Below are positions 15,962 through 23,787 of a stretch of 38,802 nucleotides of DNA, in pieces; the stretch's first letter is position 1, and every line of letters begins with the position of its first letter. The notes under the pieces were generated by a model. The model was not told the origin of the DNA. It saw nothing but the letters and a program-made list of their open reading frames with translations, and made no database searches. Source of the DNA: Peptococcaceae bacterium (lineage in GTDB: Bacteria > Bacillota > Peptococcia > Peptococcales > Peptococcaceae); NCBI GenBank assembly GCA_030524315.1, contig JAUNGU010000012.1, forward strand, positions 1 to 38,802. Direction: 5' to 3'. The position numbers and the translations under genes are program-made.

Positions 15962-16701
15962 AGGTGATGGCTTCTGAATGGCTCAAATATCGCCGGACGT
16001 TCATGGCAAAACTGGTGATTCTGATGCCCCTGTTTTTTGCAGCCTATGCGCTGGTGATGAGCCTCCTCATGCCGGGGCTGCATCTCTGGAACGGCGTTCT
16101 GGTGATGGGCTTCAACTGGTGGCCAGTAACGTTTCTGCCGCTGGGATACGGCCTTTTTGCGGGCATGGTCGCCAGCCAGGAGCGCAAGGCTGGGCAGTAT
16201 CGGGTGCTCTGCACAGAAGCGCGGCCGGGCGCGATTTGGCTGGGCAAAATCGGTGGCATGGCGTTGGTGGCGCTCCTGTCGACGCTGGTGCTGATGGCGA
16301 GCCTCACGGTGGCCTGCGTGCTCCAGGGCGGTGCGGTGCCAATCGGCGTGATTCTCATTGCGAGCGCCCTCTGCTGGCTGGCGTCGCTGGCGCTGATTCC
16401 GCTAGCGCTTCTCGCAGCGACGCGCTTTGGCATGATCCAGAGCCTCGCCTTAGGCGGCATAGGCGGCGTGGCAGGCGTGCTGCTTGCGCCGACGGCGCTG
16501 TGGTTCGTCTGTCCGTGGAGCTGGGCGACGCGGCTCATGGCGCCGACGGTTGGCGTCCATCCCAATGGCACGGTGCTGCCTGATGGCTCGCCGCTTTTGG
16601 ATGGCGCTGTGATTCCGCTGGGACTCGGCGTGGCGCTCGCGGCCTTTGTGGTATTATCGGTGCTCACGGCGGTGTGGTTTGAGAGGAGGGAGGTAAAATG
16701 A
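15958..16701 (+). CDS. Lantibiotic immunity ABC permease (LanE/MutE type)
   Basis: A 247-residue membrane protein with about six hydrophobic segments. The N-terminus SEWLKYRRTF is followed by FNWWPVTFLPLGYGLFAGM and SQERKAGQYR, the segment that typifies MutE/EpiE-family immunity permeases. It starts with an ATGA overlap with the ATPase gene and ends with an ATGA overlap with the next permease, so the three are translationally coupled and presumably form one complex in the membrane. Function (removal of a cell-envelope-active peptide) is inferred from the family. No lanA, lanB/C/M or lanT gene is visible in the window. Confidence 0.82.
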   Translation: MKVMASEWLKYRRTFMAKLVILMPLFFAAYALVMSLLMPGLHLWNGVLVMGFNWWPVTFLPLGYGLFAGMVASQERKAGQYRVLCTEARPGAIWLGKIGGMALVALLSTLVLMASLTVACVLQGGAVPIGVILIASALCWLASLALIPLALLAATRFGMIQSLALGGIGGVAGVLLAPTALWFVCPWSWATRLMAPTVGVHPNGTVLPDGSPLLDGAVIPLGLGVALAAFVVLSVLTAVWFERREVK

Positions 16702-17450
16702 TGGCGTTTCTCCGAGCCGAATGGCTCAAAACCAAGCGCACAGCGCTGCGCTGGCTCGTCTTCGCGCTGCCGGTGCTCACTGGCGCGGTGCTGGGCTGGT
16801 ACTGTAGCGGGCGGGCGTGGATTTCTGCAGCGGATGCGTATAGCGGCTTCTTCAGTGTGTGGACGAACCTTTTGTCGCTTTTGATCGGCATCGTCGGCGG
16901 CCAACTTGTCGAGGAGGAGGCGCAGGCCGGTGCCTTTTCGGGATTCCTCGCTCTTCCGCGCCCGCGGCGAGCGCTCTATCTGGGCAAGCTCGCAGCGCTC
17001 TTATTATCGATGGCGCTCGCAAATGTGCTCGCTGTCGCGAGCGTTGTCGCGGTGCTACAAATGACGGGGACGCTGATGCTGTCTCCGTCCCTCTACGCAC
17101 TGACGATGGCAATGATTCTTATCGCGAGCGTACCTATATGCGCGCTGTCCCTCTGGCTGAGCCTTGGCGCTGGCATGGGCGCATCGGTGGGCGTGGGTAT
17201 CTGCGGCGTGCTCTTGGCGGCGATTGTCGGCGGCACGAACCTCGGCAATGCTCTCTGGCCCGTCGTGCCCTGGGCCTGGCCGGTGCGCTTCTGCGCCTTT
17301 GCAGCCCTTCTCTATGAGGGCGGATTGGCACCTGTTTTGTACAATCAGCTCAAGCTGGGTTGCGCGGTGGTGGCCATCAGTGGTATCTTATTCATTATAG
17401 GTGGTGTGCGTTGGTTTTCCCGCTGGGATGGCCGCGCCACGGGCGATTGA
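16698..17450 (+). CDS. Lantibiotic immunity ABC permease (LanG/MutG type)
   Basis: A 250-residue membrane protein with about six hydrophobic segments, starting FLRAEWLKTKRTALRWLVF and containing VWTNLLSLLIGIVGGQLVEEEAQAG in two overlapping parts. This fits the second, MutG-like permease of immunity transporters and differs from the upstream permease. The ATGA overlap at 16698-16701 couples it to that gene, and 13 bp separate its stop from the response regulator start. Very GC-rich codon use, the same as the neighbours, gives no sign of recent transfer. Confidence 0.78.
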   Translation: MMAFLRAEWLKTKRTALRWLVFALPVLTGAVLGWYCSGRAWISAADAYSGFFSVWTNLLSLLIGIVGGQLVEEEAQAGAFSGFLALPRPRRALYLGKLAALLLSMALANVLAVASVVAVLQMTGTLMLSPSLYALTMAMILIASVPICALSLWLSLGAGMGASVGVGICGVLLAAIVGGTNLGNALWPVVPWAWPVRFCAFAALLYEGGLAPVLYNQLKLGCAVVAISGILFIIGGVRWFSRWDGRATGD

Positions 17451-17463
17451 TAGGAGGAGAGAG

Positions 17464-18165
17464 ATGGCAAAGATTCTTATTGTTGACGACGAGCTGGCCC
17501 TCGTGGATCTCTTGGCGCAAAAGCTTACGAGCGCCGGTCATGAGGTGTTCACCGCCAGCGACGGCAAGGCAGGCGTGGCAGAGGCGCGGGCGGCGCAGCC
17601 CGACCTCATCATTCTCGACATTATGATGCCCGAGCTCGACGGCTACGGCGTTTGTGAGGCGATTCGCGACGAGGTCGCCTGCCCGATTCTGTTTCTCAGC
17701 GCCCGTCAGGCCGAGGCTGATAAGCTGCGCGGCTTCAGTCTGGGTGGTGACGACTACATCGAAAAGCCCTTTGGTATGCGTGAGCTCATGGCGCGGATCG
17801 AGGCCAATCTGCGCCGCGAACGCCGCACCCAAGGAGCAGAGCGCGCCAGCAGACGGCCGCGGCTCTATTACGGCGCGATCTGTATCGATTTGCGGGCGCG
17901 CACCGTGCAGGTGGGCAGCGAAGCGGTGGCGCTGACCAAGCACGAGTATGAGATCGTCGCCCATCTGGCCATGCATCCGGGGCAGATTTTTTCCAAGGGG
18001 CAGCTCTATGAGCAGATCTGGGGCTACGACGCCGAGGGCAGCGCGGACGTGGTCGTCGAGCATTTGCGCAAGGCGCGCGCCAAGCTCAAGGCGGCCGGTG
18101 CGGCGGATTGCATTGCCACCGTTTGGGGCATTGGCTACCGCTGGGCCGGGGAGGGCGCATCATGA
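17464..18165 (+). CDS. OmpR-family response regulator (NisR/CprR-like)
   Basis: A 233-residue two-domain regulator. The receiver has the acidic pair D8/D9, phospho-acceptor D52 (LIILDIMMPELDG), switch residue in FLSARQ and the KPF lysine. The C-terminal winged helix (ALTKHEYEIVAHLAMHPGQ, then VWGIGYRW at the end) is OmpR-type. The frame extends upstream to 17401 inside the permease gene, but AGGAGGAGA just before the ATG at 17464 fixes the start. It overlaps the kinase gene by 4 bp and lies behind the immunity transporter, which it probably controls. Confidence 0.9.
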   Translation: MAKILIVDDELALVDLLAQKLTSAGHEVFTASDGKAGVAEARAAQPDLIILDIMMPELDGYGVCEAIRDEVACPILFLSARQAEADKLRGFSLGGDDYIEKPFGMRELMARIEANLRRERRTQGAERASRRPRLYYGAICIDLRARTVQVGSEAVALTKHEYEIVAHLAMHPGQIFSKGQLYEQIWGYDAEGSADVVVEHLRKARAKLKAAGAADCIATVWGIGYRWAGEGAS

Positions 18166-19604
18166 GATGGCGCTCCCTCGACAGCGGCATTCGCCGCACC
18201 CTCCTGGCGGTGCTGGCGGCGACGATTCTGGCGACGTTGGTGACATACGCCATCGCTGTAGCTGCCTTTGTGGCGATTCAGTACCGCTATGTGCAGCCTG
18301 CTAATTACAGCGAGCAGCGGGTGAATGACGTTGCCGCCCTTGTGCAGGCGCAGGGCGCAGCGGTGCTCGATCCCGCCAGCGCGGCGAACTTGGATGCGGC
18401 CACGGCCGATGGCGATCTGCGCTACGAAGTGCTGGATGCTGACGGCCAAGCGCTCTATGGCAATTATGAGAGCGCTAGCGCGCTCGACAGACAAGCGCTC
18501 TTAAAATTAATCAATACCACCACCAGCGAGGGCGATGACTATGTGCGCACAGTGCCAATTTTTGACGACGACGGCACCCTCCTTGGCGCCGTGCGCTGCG
18601 CCTACAAGCTCGAGCTGCGCTTCACTCGCACCGACGCCATCGCGCGATTGGTGGCAGTGTTCTGCCTCATTGCGCTGGTCTCGCCGGTGCTCTATCTATT
18701 GCTATTCGGACGGATTTTTTCGCGCCGATTTGCTGACGAGGTGCGCACGCCGCTGGCGCTTTTGCGCGGGGCCACGCAAAAAATCCAGCGTCAGGAGCTG
18801 GATTTTGCCGTCGATTACCATGCCGACAACGAGCTCGGCGATCTCTGCAGCGCCTTTGACGAGATGCGCGCCTCTCTGGCGACGTCCCTCGAGCGCCAAT
18901 GGCAGCTCGAGCAGGGCCGCACCGAGATGGTCGCCGCCTTGGCCCACGATCTCAAGACGCCCCTGTCGGTGATCAAGGCCTACAACGAAGCCCTCGCCGA
19001 CGACACGCCTGTGAACACCGAGCAGGTCCATTATCTCAACGTCATCGGCGCCCACGTCGACCGCGCCAGTCAGATGGTGCGCGGCCTCCAGGACGTGATC
19101 GCCCTCGATGCGGCAGCAAAGACGAACAGCACCACAACTGTGGATCTTACGGCATGGCTTGCCGCGCGCGAGGAAGCCTACGCCCTGCGCGCCCGCGCGA
19201 AAGGCATCAGCGTACGCCTCGCGCGAGATGGGCTCGCGTCAAGCTATGCCATCTGCACCGACGCCCTGGCGCGAATCCTCGACAACCTCGTCGGCAATAG
19301 CATCGAGGCGACGCCTGCAGGTGGGCGCATCGACATCGATGTCAGCGAGGGCGCGGGCAGGCTCATCTACGAGGTGCGCGACAATGGGCCGGGCTTTTCG
19401 GCGAGGGATCTGCGCCACGCCACCGATGAATTTTACCGCGGCGATGAGGCGCGCCCGACAGCGGATGGTCACGCCGGACTCGGCCTTTACATTGCACGCA
19501 ACCTGGCAGCGCAAATGGGCGGTGGCCTCACCCTCGCCAACAATCCTGACGGTGGTGCTTGCGTCCGCTTCTGGCATCCGGCCTTGCAGGAAGCAGGCGA
19601 CTAA
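18162..19604 (+). CDS. Sensor histidine kinase (NisK/CprK-like)
   Basis: A 480-residue membrane kinase. Helix 1 (about 12-38) and helix 2 (about 160-185) bracket an extracellular domain of roughly 120 residues. A HAMP-like linker leads to the H-box ALAHDLKTPLSVIKAYNEAL, with phospho-acceptor H262. The ATPase domain has N (ILDNLVGNSIEA), G1 (EVRDNGPGFS) and G2 (GHAGLGLYIA) boxes, so catalysis should be intact. H-box AHDLKTPL is the NisK/SpaK form. The start ATG overlaps the regulator stop (ATGA). The sensor domain is long enough to bind a peptide directly, unlike BceS-type kinases that lack one. Confidence 0.88.
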   Translation: MRWRSLDSGIRRTLLAVLAATILATLVTYAIAVAAFVAIQYRYVQPANYSEQRVNDVAALVQAQGAAVLDPASAANLDAATADGDLRYEVLDADGQALYGNYESASALDRQALLKLINTTTSEGDDYVRTVPIFDDDGTLLGAVRCAYKLELRFTRTDAIARLVAVFCLIALVSPVLYLLLFGRIFSRRFADEVRTPLALLRGATQKIQRQELDFAVDYHADNELGDLCSAFDEMRASLATSLERQWQLEQGRTEMVAALAHDLKTPLSVIKAYNEALADDTPVNTEQVHYLNVIGAHVDRASQMVRGLQDVIALDAAAKTNSTTTVDLTAWLAAREEAYALRARAKGISVRLARDGLASSYAICTDALARILDNLVGNSIEATPAGGRIDIDVSEGAGRLIYEVRDNGPGFSARDLRHATDEFYRGDEARPTADGHAGLGLYIARNLAAQMGGGLTLANNPDGGACVRFWHPALQEAGD

Positions 19605-19613
19605 TGCTATAGT
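19584..19613 (+). promoter_or_regulatory. Probable nitroreductase promoter
   Basis: TTGCAG (19584-19589), an 18-bp spacer and TATAGT (19608-19613). It lies partly inside the 3' end of the kinase gene and separates the nitroreductase from the immunity operon. Confidence 0.5.
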
Positions 19614-19650
19614 GAGGGAAAGACATTTTTCTTACGAAAGGATGAGCAAT

Positions 19651-20181
19651 ATGAATGAAGTGCTAAAAAATATCCGCGAACGCCGCAGCTGCCGCAAGTA
19701 CAAGGCTGAGCCAGTGCCACAGGAGCTTCTCGACCAGGTCATCGAAGCCGGGCTCTACGCCCCATCGAGCAAGGGCCAGCAAGCGGCGATTGTCGTCTGC
19801 GTCACAGATCCCGCCGCCGTCAAAAAGCTCTCGGCCCTCAATGCTCGCTTCATGCAGGCCCACACCGATAGCGATCCCTTCTACGGCGCCCCAGCCGTGC
19901 TGATTGTCCTCGCTGCCAAGGAGCGCCCAGCCCAATATTGTGACGGCTGTCTCGTCATGGAAAACCTCATGCTCGCCGCCCACAGCCTGGGCCTGGCCAG
20001 CTGCTGGATCCATCGCGCTCAGGAAATGTTTGAGACCGACGAGGGCCAAGCCTTTCTCGCCGACCTCGGCATCGACGCTAGCGCCTACATTGGCATCGGC
20101 AATTGCATCGTCGGCTACGCCGATGGCGACCTGCCAGCACCACCCGCCCGCAAAGACGGCCGCGTCTTCTACGTCAAATAA
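19651..20181 (+). CDS. Nitroreductase-family flavoprotein
   Basis: A 176-residue FMN-dependent oxidoreductase of the nitroreductase fold. RERRSCRKYKAEPVP at the N-terminus carries the Arg-rich FMN-phosphate motif, followed by LYAPSSKGQQ; the C-terminal half has NLMLAAHSLGLASCWI and IGIGNCIVGYAD in family positions. Such enzymes reduce nitro compounds, quinones or flavins with NAD(P)H; the physiological substrate is not evident. AAAGGA lies 8 nt before the ATG at 19651. It has its own probable promoter and terminator, so it is a single-gene unit. Confidence 0.85.
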   Translation: MNEVLKNIRERRSCRKYKAEPVPQELLDQVIEAGLYAPSSKGQQAAIVVCVTDPAAVKKLSALNARFMQAHTDSDPFYGAPAVLIVLAAKERPAQYCDGCLVMENLMLAAHSLGLASCWIHRAQEMFETDEGQAFLADLGIDASAYIGIGNCIVGYADGDLPAPPARKDGRVFYVK

Positions 20182-20188
20182 GCCACAC

Positions 20189-20246
20189 AAAAACACCACG
20201 AGCCCCGCATCCTGAATAATCAGGCGCGGAGGCTCGTGGTGTTTTT
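20189..20246. terminator. Bidirectional terminator between nitroreductase and tatD
   Basis: AAAAACACCACGAGCC pairs perfectly with GGCTCGTGGTGTTTTT. An inner CCTGA-ATAA-TCAGG hairpin sits in the loop. A- and T-runs on the two sides suit the convergent genes. Confidence 0.85.
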
Positions 20247-20267
20247 ATTCGTGTTCAAAGAATTGCT

Positions 20268-20999
20268 TTATCGCTCACTGGTCGCAGCCGTTTTTGCAAA
20301 GCGCAGGAGGTTGTCGTGCGCGAGGGTGAGGATGTGGTCCTCGGTGGTGTCGCGGAGGGCGGCGGTTTCGCGGGCGATTTGCGCCAGCGCTCGCGGATAG
20401 TCGTCAGGGGCGACGGATTTGCCCGTGGCCCAGGCGACGGCATCGATGCCGTCGGTTTCGATGAGCAGGCGCTCGTCGGGCGTGCGCGCGGCGACGGCGG
20501 CCACAGCTGGGTCGAGGCTCGGGAAGGGGCCGACGCTCATGTAGCAGCCGAGGGCGAGGTAATCGTCGATGAGGCTTTCTTCGGCGTACCAATGGACGTG
20601 GTAGGTGTTGGGATATCGGCGAATGCGCTCGAGAATCTCGCGCTCCATGCCCTTGGTGTGGAGGACGACTGGCTTGTGTTGGGCCTGGGCGTAGGCGAGC
20701 TGGCGCTCAAAAAATTCTGCCTGCAAGCCCAGATCGGTCTGGCACCAGACGTTGTCCATGCCGATTTCGCCGATGATGGCTGCGCGATCAAGCCACGGCA
20801 GCATGGCGTCCCAATCGGCGGTGTCGACCTGCCAGGGGTGGATGCCGCAGGAAGGGAAGAGGTCGGGCAGTTTTTCTGCCAGCGCAAAGGCGCGCGCCGC
20901 TTCCTCGGGCGTGGCGCAGCTGACGACAGTCGGCATGGGATGGGCCGCGAGATAGTCCTCGGCAAAGGCCGAGAGGTGAATGTGTGCATCGCTGAGCAT
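20268..20999 (-). CDS. TatD-family metal-dependent hydrolase
   Basis: A 243-residue TIM-barrel hydrolase. Metal-site motifs in order: SDAHIHL (residues 3-9), CGIHPWQV, IIGEIGMD, VVLHTKG, YHVHWY and LIETDG. TatD proteins are Mg-dependent DNases or related phosphoesterases. Its ATG directly abuts the TAA of the upstream thiZ gene, with AAGGAGG 8 nt before it inside thiZ, so it is translationally coupled to the TPP-riboswitch operon. That context is odd for a DNase and leaves open a role in thiamine-intermediate metabolism, but nothing in the sequence proves it. Confidence 0.85.
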   Translation of the reverse strand: MLSDAHIHLSAFAEDYLAAHPMPTVVSCATPEEAARAFALAEKLPDLFPSCGIHPWQVDTADWDAMLPWLDRAAIIGEIGMDNVWCQTDLGLQAEFFERQLAYAQAQHKPVVLHTKGMEREILERIRRYPNTYHVHWYAEESLIDDYLALGCYMSVGPFPSLDPAVAAVAARTPDERLLIETDGIDAVAWATGKSVAPDDYPRALAQIARETAALRDTTEDHILTLAHDNLLRFAKTAATSER

Positions 21000-21731
21000 T
21001 TAGTGGACCTCCTTGAGGAGATGGTGAATCTCTGTGCGCAAATCGCCCTGGGCGTAGAGCCAGTCGCGGCTGCGAGCAGGCTCAGTGATGGTGATTTCCT
21101 TGCGAATCGACGCCGGACGCCCGTTCAAAATGAGGATGCGGTCCGAGAGATAGATCGCTTCGTCGACGTCGTGGGTGACGAGGAGCGTCGTCTTGCCGAG
21201 CTGGCTGCGCATTTCCTGGAGCCAATCCTGCATGTCGCTGCGGGTGATGACGTCCAGCGCGCCAAAGGGCTCGTCGAGGAGCAGAATGTCTGCCTGGCAC
21301 ATGGCTGTGCGCAAGAAGGCGGCGCGTTGGCGCATGCCGCCCGAAAGGGCGTCGGGGTAGGCGTTTTCGTAGCCCGCCAGCCCAAAGACGGGAAACAGCG
21401 CCAGTGCCTCCTTGGCGGCTGCCTGCTTTTGGCCGTGCACGGCGCCGTAGAGGCAGACGTTATCGAGGATGGTTTTCCACGGAAGCAGCAAATCCTCCTG
21501 AGGCATGTAGGCAAAGTGTGCCGTCGGCCCGGATATTGTCGCGCCATCCACGCTGACGCTGCCACCATCGGGCTTGACGACGCCGGCGAGAATGTTCAAA
21601 ATCGTGCTCTTGCCGCAGCCGCTCGGCCCGAGAATGCTGACAAATTCGCCCTCGCCAACGGCAAAGGAGAGGTTCTCCAGAATCGGCTGGCCGTCGTAGC
21701 TGGCCGAGAGGGCGTCAATCGAAAGCTTCAT
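21000..21731 (-). CDS. thiZ: ABC transporter ATPase, thiamine-precursor uptake (ThiZ-like)
   Basis: A 243-residue ABC ATPase with Walker A GPSGCGKST, signature LSGGMRQRAA, Walker B LLLDEPFGALD and the H-loop VTHDVDEA, the nitrate/taurine/pyrimidine-precursor subgroup. It energises the ThiX/ThiY system. An in-frame GTG directly follows the thiY stop at 21740, but the ATG at 21731 is preferred because the TAG-stop region itself supplies AGGTG about 7 nt upstream. Third gene of the operon controlled by the TPP riboswitch. Confidence 0.85.
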   Translation of the reverse strand: MKLSIDALSASYDGQPILENLSFAVGEGEFVSILGPSGCGKSTILNILAGVVKPDGGSVSVDGATISGPTAHFAYMPQEDLLLPWKTILDNVCLYGAVHGQKQAAAKEALALFPVFGLAGYENAYPDALSGGMRQRAAFLRTAMCQADILLLDEPFGALDVITRSDMQDWLQEMRSQLGKTTLLVTHDVDEAIYLSDRILILNGRPASIRKEITITEPARSRDWLYAQGDLRTEIHHLLKEVH

Positions 21732-21740
21732 GGTGCGCAC

Positions 21741-22754
21741 CTACTTTACAAATTCGTTGGTGTACTGATCAGCAGCCGGAATGTCCTTTTCGATGAGGCC
21801 GTTTTCCTTCATGAAGGACGTGTAGTTGTCCCAAACGCTGTCCTTCATGACGCCCCAGCTTTCGGCATCCTTGGCATATTCGGCCGAGAGGTATTTCTGG
21901 CTGGTCTTGAGGAAGTCGAGGTCGTAGTCAGGGGTGTAGTTGTGGAGAATTTCTGCCGATTCGTCAGGATTGTCGATGGCAAATTCATAGCCCTTCTTGA
22001 CGGCGTTCATAAAATGCTGCACTGTTTCCGGATCGCCTTCGATCATGTCGTTATTGGAAATGATGACAGGAGTGTAATAATCCAGGCGCTCATCGAGCTC
22101 GTTGAGGGGCATATAGTTGAACTTCATGCCTTCCATCTCGGCCTTGGTGATGGCCCAGCCCTTGAATTCCCACAAGAGGTCCACGCCGTTGCCCAGCTGG
22201 GAGAGACCGTTGCCGTCGGCGCCGACGATGGTCAGCTTGTCCGGATCCGCACCGGCAGCGGTCATGACCGCGTTGATGACGGCTTCCTCGCTAGGAGATT
22301 GCCAGCCGGCGTAGGTCTTGCCTTCAAAATCCTTTGGCGACTTGATGCCCGAATCGGCCAGGGAGACAAAGCCCGAGGTGTTGTGCTGAATTACTGCAGC
22401 AATGGCCTTGATTGGCATTGGCTCCTCACCGGCCAGGGCGTAGGTCACGTCCTCCTGATAGCTGACGCCAAAATCCCCCTTGCCAGCAGCCACCAGCGCT
22501 GCCGAGGTATTGTTGTCGCCAGGCTCGATAATGTTGACCTTGAGGCCCTCATCTTCAAAATAGCCCTTGTCCTGCGCCACGTAGAGGCCGGTGTGGTTGG
22601 TGTTTGGCACATAGTCCAAAACCAGCGTGATCTCCTTGAGGCCGGACGATTCGCCGGATGCGCTGCCAGTTGATGCAGAATCGCTCGCGCCACCGCAAGC
22701 GGTGAGTCCCACAGCCAGGGCCGCAATTGTTACAATAGAAACCAATTTTTTCAT
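21741..22754 (-). CDS. thiY: Substrate-binding lipoprotein for thiamine pyrimidine precursor (ThiY-like)
   Basis: A 337-residue NMT1/ThiY-family periplasmic-type binding protein. Residues 1-20 form a lipoprotein signal with lipobox LTACGG, so it is tethered to the outer face of the membrane. Mature features include LVLDYVPNTNHTGLYVAQDKGYF split over the first strand and helix, AGKGDFGVSYQEDV, and YAGWQSPSEEA; VPNTNHTG.Y.A is characteristic of proteins binding formyl-aminopyrimidine/HMP. The long open frame back to 23186 is antisense-derived; AGGAGG 7-8 nt before the ATG at 22754 and the signal peptide fix the start. Eleven bases separate it from thiX. Confidence 0.88.
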   Translation of the reverse strand: MKKLVSIVTIAALAVGLTACGGASDSASTGSASGESSGLKEITLVLDYVPNTNHTGLYVAQDKGYFEDEGLKVNIIEPGDNNTSAALVAAGKGDFGVSYQEDVTYALAGEEPMPIKAIAAVIQHNTSGFVSLADSGIKSPKDFEGKTYAGWQSPSEEAVINAVMTAAGADPDKLTIVGADGNGLSQLGNGVDLLWEFKGWAITKAEMEGMKFNYMPLNELDERLDYYTPVIISNNDMIEGDPETVQHFMNAVKKGYEFAIDNPDESAEILHNYTPDYDLDFLKTSQKYLSAEYAKDAESWGVMKDSVWDNYTSFMKENGLIEKDIPAADQYTNEFVK

Positions 22755-22765
22755 AAATAATCCTC

Positions 22766-23521
22766 CTATTTTTTTACTTGATGATGCGGGCACAGCACGC
22801 GCTGCGCCAGTGTCACACAACCATTGAGCAATAAGCTCACGACGACCACCACAACCACCGTCGCAAAAACCTTGTCCAGCATGTAGCCGTTTTTGACGCG
22901 GAGCATGTAGTAGCCGAGGCCCGCCGCCGAGGAAATCCACTCGCCGACAATCGCTCCGCCCACACAATAGGTCGCCGCCACCTTGAGCCCCGAAAAGAGG
23001 CTCGGTGCTGCCGCGGGAATCTTGACCATCGTGTAAACCTGGCGCGTCGATGCCTGGAAGCTCTTGAGCAGATTCACCTGCTTTTGGCTCACCTGCGAGA
23101 GCCCATCGGCAAAGGAAATCGCAATCGGAAAATAGCACATAAAGATGACAATCAGCACCTTTGGCGCCATGCCAAAGCCCAGCCAAATGCTAAAGAGAGG
23201 CGCCAGCACCATTACCGGCACCGTCTGCGTCACCACCAGATGAGGGTAGACGCTGTTGCGGAACGTCTTGGACAGATCCATCAGCACTGCCGTCAGCATT
23301 GCCAAGGCCAGCGCAATCGCCAGCCCCAGCACCGCCTCCTCCATCGTCACCACCGTGTGCATCGCTAGCTCGCTGCGGTTGGCGACCAGCGCCTTGATAA
23401 TCTTCGTCGGCGCCGGCAAAATATACAGCGGAATCGAAAAAATCCGCACACAGCCCTCCCAGAGGGCAATCACCACCGCCGCCACCACCAGCGGCATCCA
23501 AACAGCACGATTTTTTAGCAA
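22766..23521 (-). CDS. thiX: ABC transporter permease, thiamine-precursor uptake (ThiX-like)
   Basis: A 251-residue permease with about six membrane helices and the EAA-type loop KVAATYCVGGAIVGEWISSA ending in GLGYYM, which docks the ATPase. The open frame reaches 23587, but that part overlaps the riboswitch terminator and cannot be coding in a regulated message. AAGGGAG lies 8 nt before a TTG at 23521, giving MLKNRAVWMPLVV, a normal permease N-terminus, so TTG is taken as start. First gene of thiX-thiY-thiZ-tatD. Confidence 0.85.
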   Translation of the reverse strand: MLKNRAVWMPLVVAAVVIALWEGCVRIFSIPLYILPAPTKIIKALVANRSELAMHTVVTMEEAVLGLAIALALAMLTAVLMDLSKTFRNSVYPHLVVTQTVPVMVLAPLFSIWLGFGMAPKVLIVIFMCYFPIAISFADGLSQVSQKQVNLLKSFQASTRQVYTMVKIPAAAPSLFSGLKVAATYCVGGAIVGEWISSAAGLGYYMLRVKNGYMLDKVFATVVVVVVVSLLLNGCVTLAQRVLCPHHQVKK

Positions 23522-23550
23522 GCGACCAGCTCCCTTCCTACAAATGCAAA

Positions 23551-23585
23551 GAAAAAGCCGCATCATATTTGCAATACGACGCGGC
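23551..23585 (-). terminator. Riboswitch-controlled intrinsic terminator (expression platform)
   Basis: On the minus strand GCCGCGTCGTATT and AATATGATGCGGC form a 13-bp stem (wobbles allowed) with a GCA loop, followed by T5C. It lies between the TPP aptamer and the thiX ribosome binding site, the right place to stop transcription when TPP is bound. Confidence 0.85.
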
Positions 23586-23601
23586 ATTCATGACAAATAT
23601 G

Positions 23602-23688
23602 ATTCCTTCGACGGCATTATCCGACAGGTTCAATGGGTCGAGACCTCAAAAAAAGATCTCCTCTCAGGTATGCGGTACCTCCCCGTTA
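23602..23688 (-). promoter_or_regulatory. TPP (thiamine pyrophosphate) riboswitch aptamer
   Basis: The minus strand contains the conserved THI-box cores in order: CGGGGAGG, CTGAGA, CCCATTGAACCTG, GGATAATGCC and GAAGGAA. These match the P2/J3-2 and P4/P5 elements of TPP aptamers. It precedes thiX and identifies the transporter as a thiamine-precursor system. TPP binding should favour the downstream terminator. Confidence 0.93.
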
Positions 23689-23704
23689 TGTGACTTATGA
23701 AGTT

Positions 23705-23733
23705 AGTATATCGCGTAAAATGTGAGTCGTCAA
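23705..23733 (-). promoter_or_regulatory. Promoter of the thiXYZ-tatD operon
   Basis: TTGACG (23733-23728), exactly 17 bp, TATACT (23710-23705). The start point would fall just before the TPP aptamer. Confidence 0.8.
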
Positions 23734-23787
23734 TAGATATGCGTGCATTAGTTAACAAATGGAGAAGACTTGTAGAGCGCACAACAC

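Noticed and set aside
20316-22673. A 785-codon plus-strand open frame across tatD, thiZ and thiY
   Set aside because: It is antisense to three clearly recognised genes in one operon and matches no family; it is open only because of GC-rich third positions.
22755-23186. N-terminal extension of the ThiY frame by 144 codons
   Set aside because: It overlaps thiX in another frame, whereas the lipoprotein signal and AGGAGG at 22754 mark the true start.
23522-23587. ATG starts for thiX upstream of 23521
   Set aside because: They lie inside or before the riboswitch terminator hairpin, and the ribosome binding site is downstream of it.
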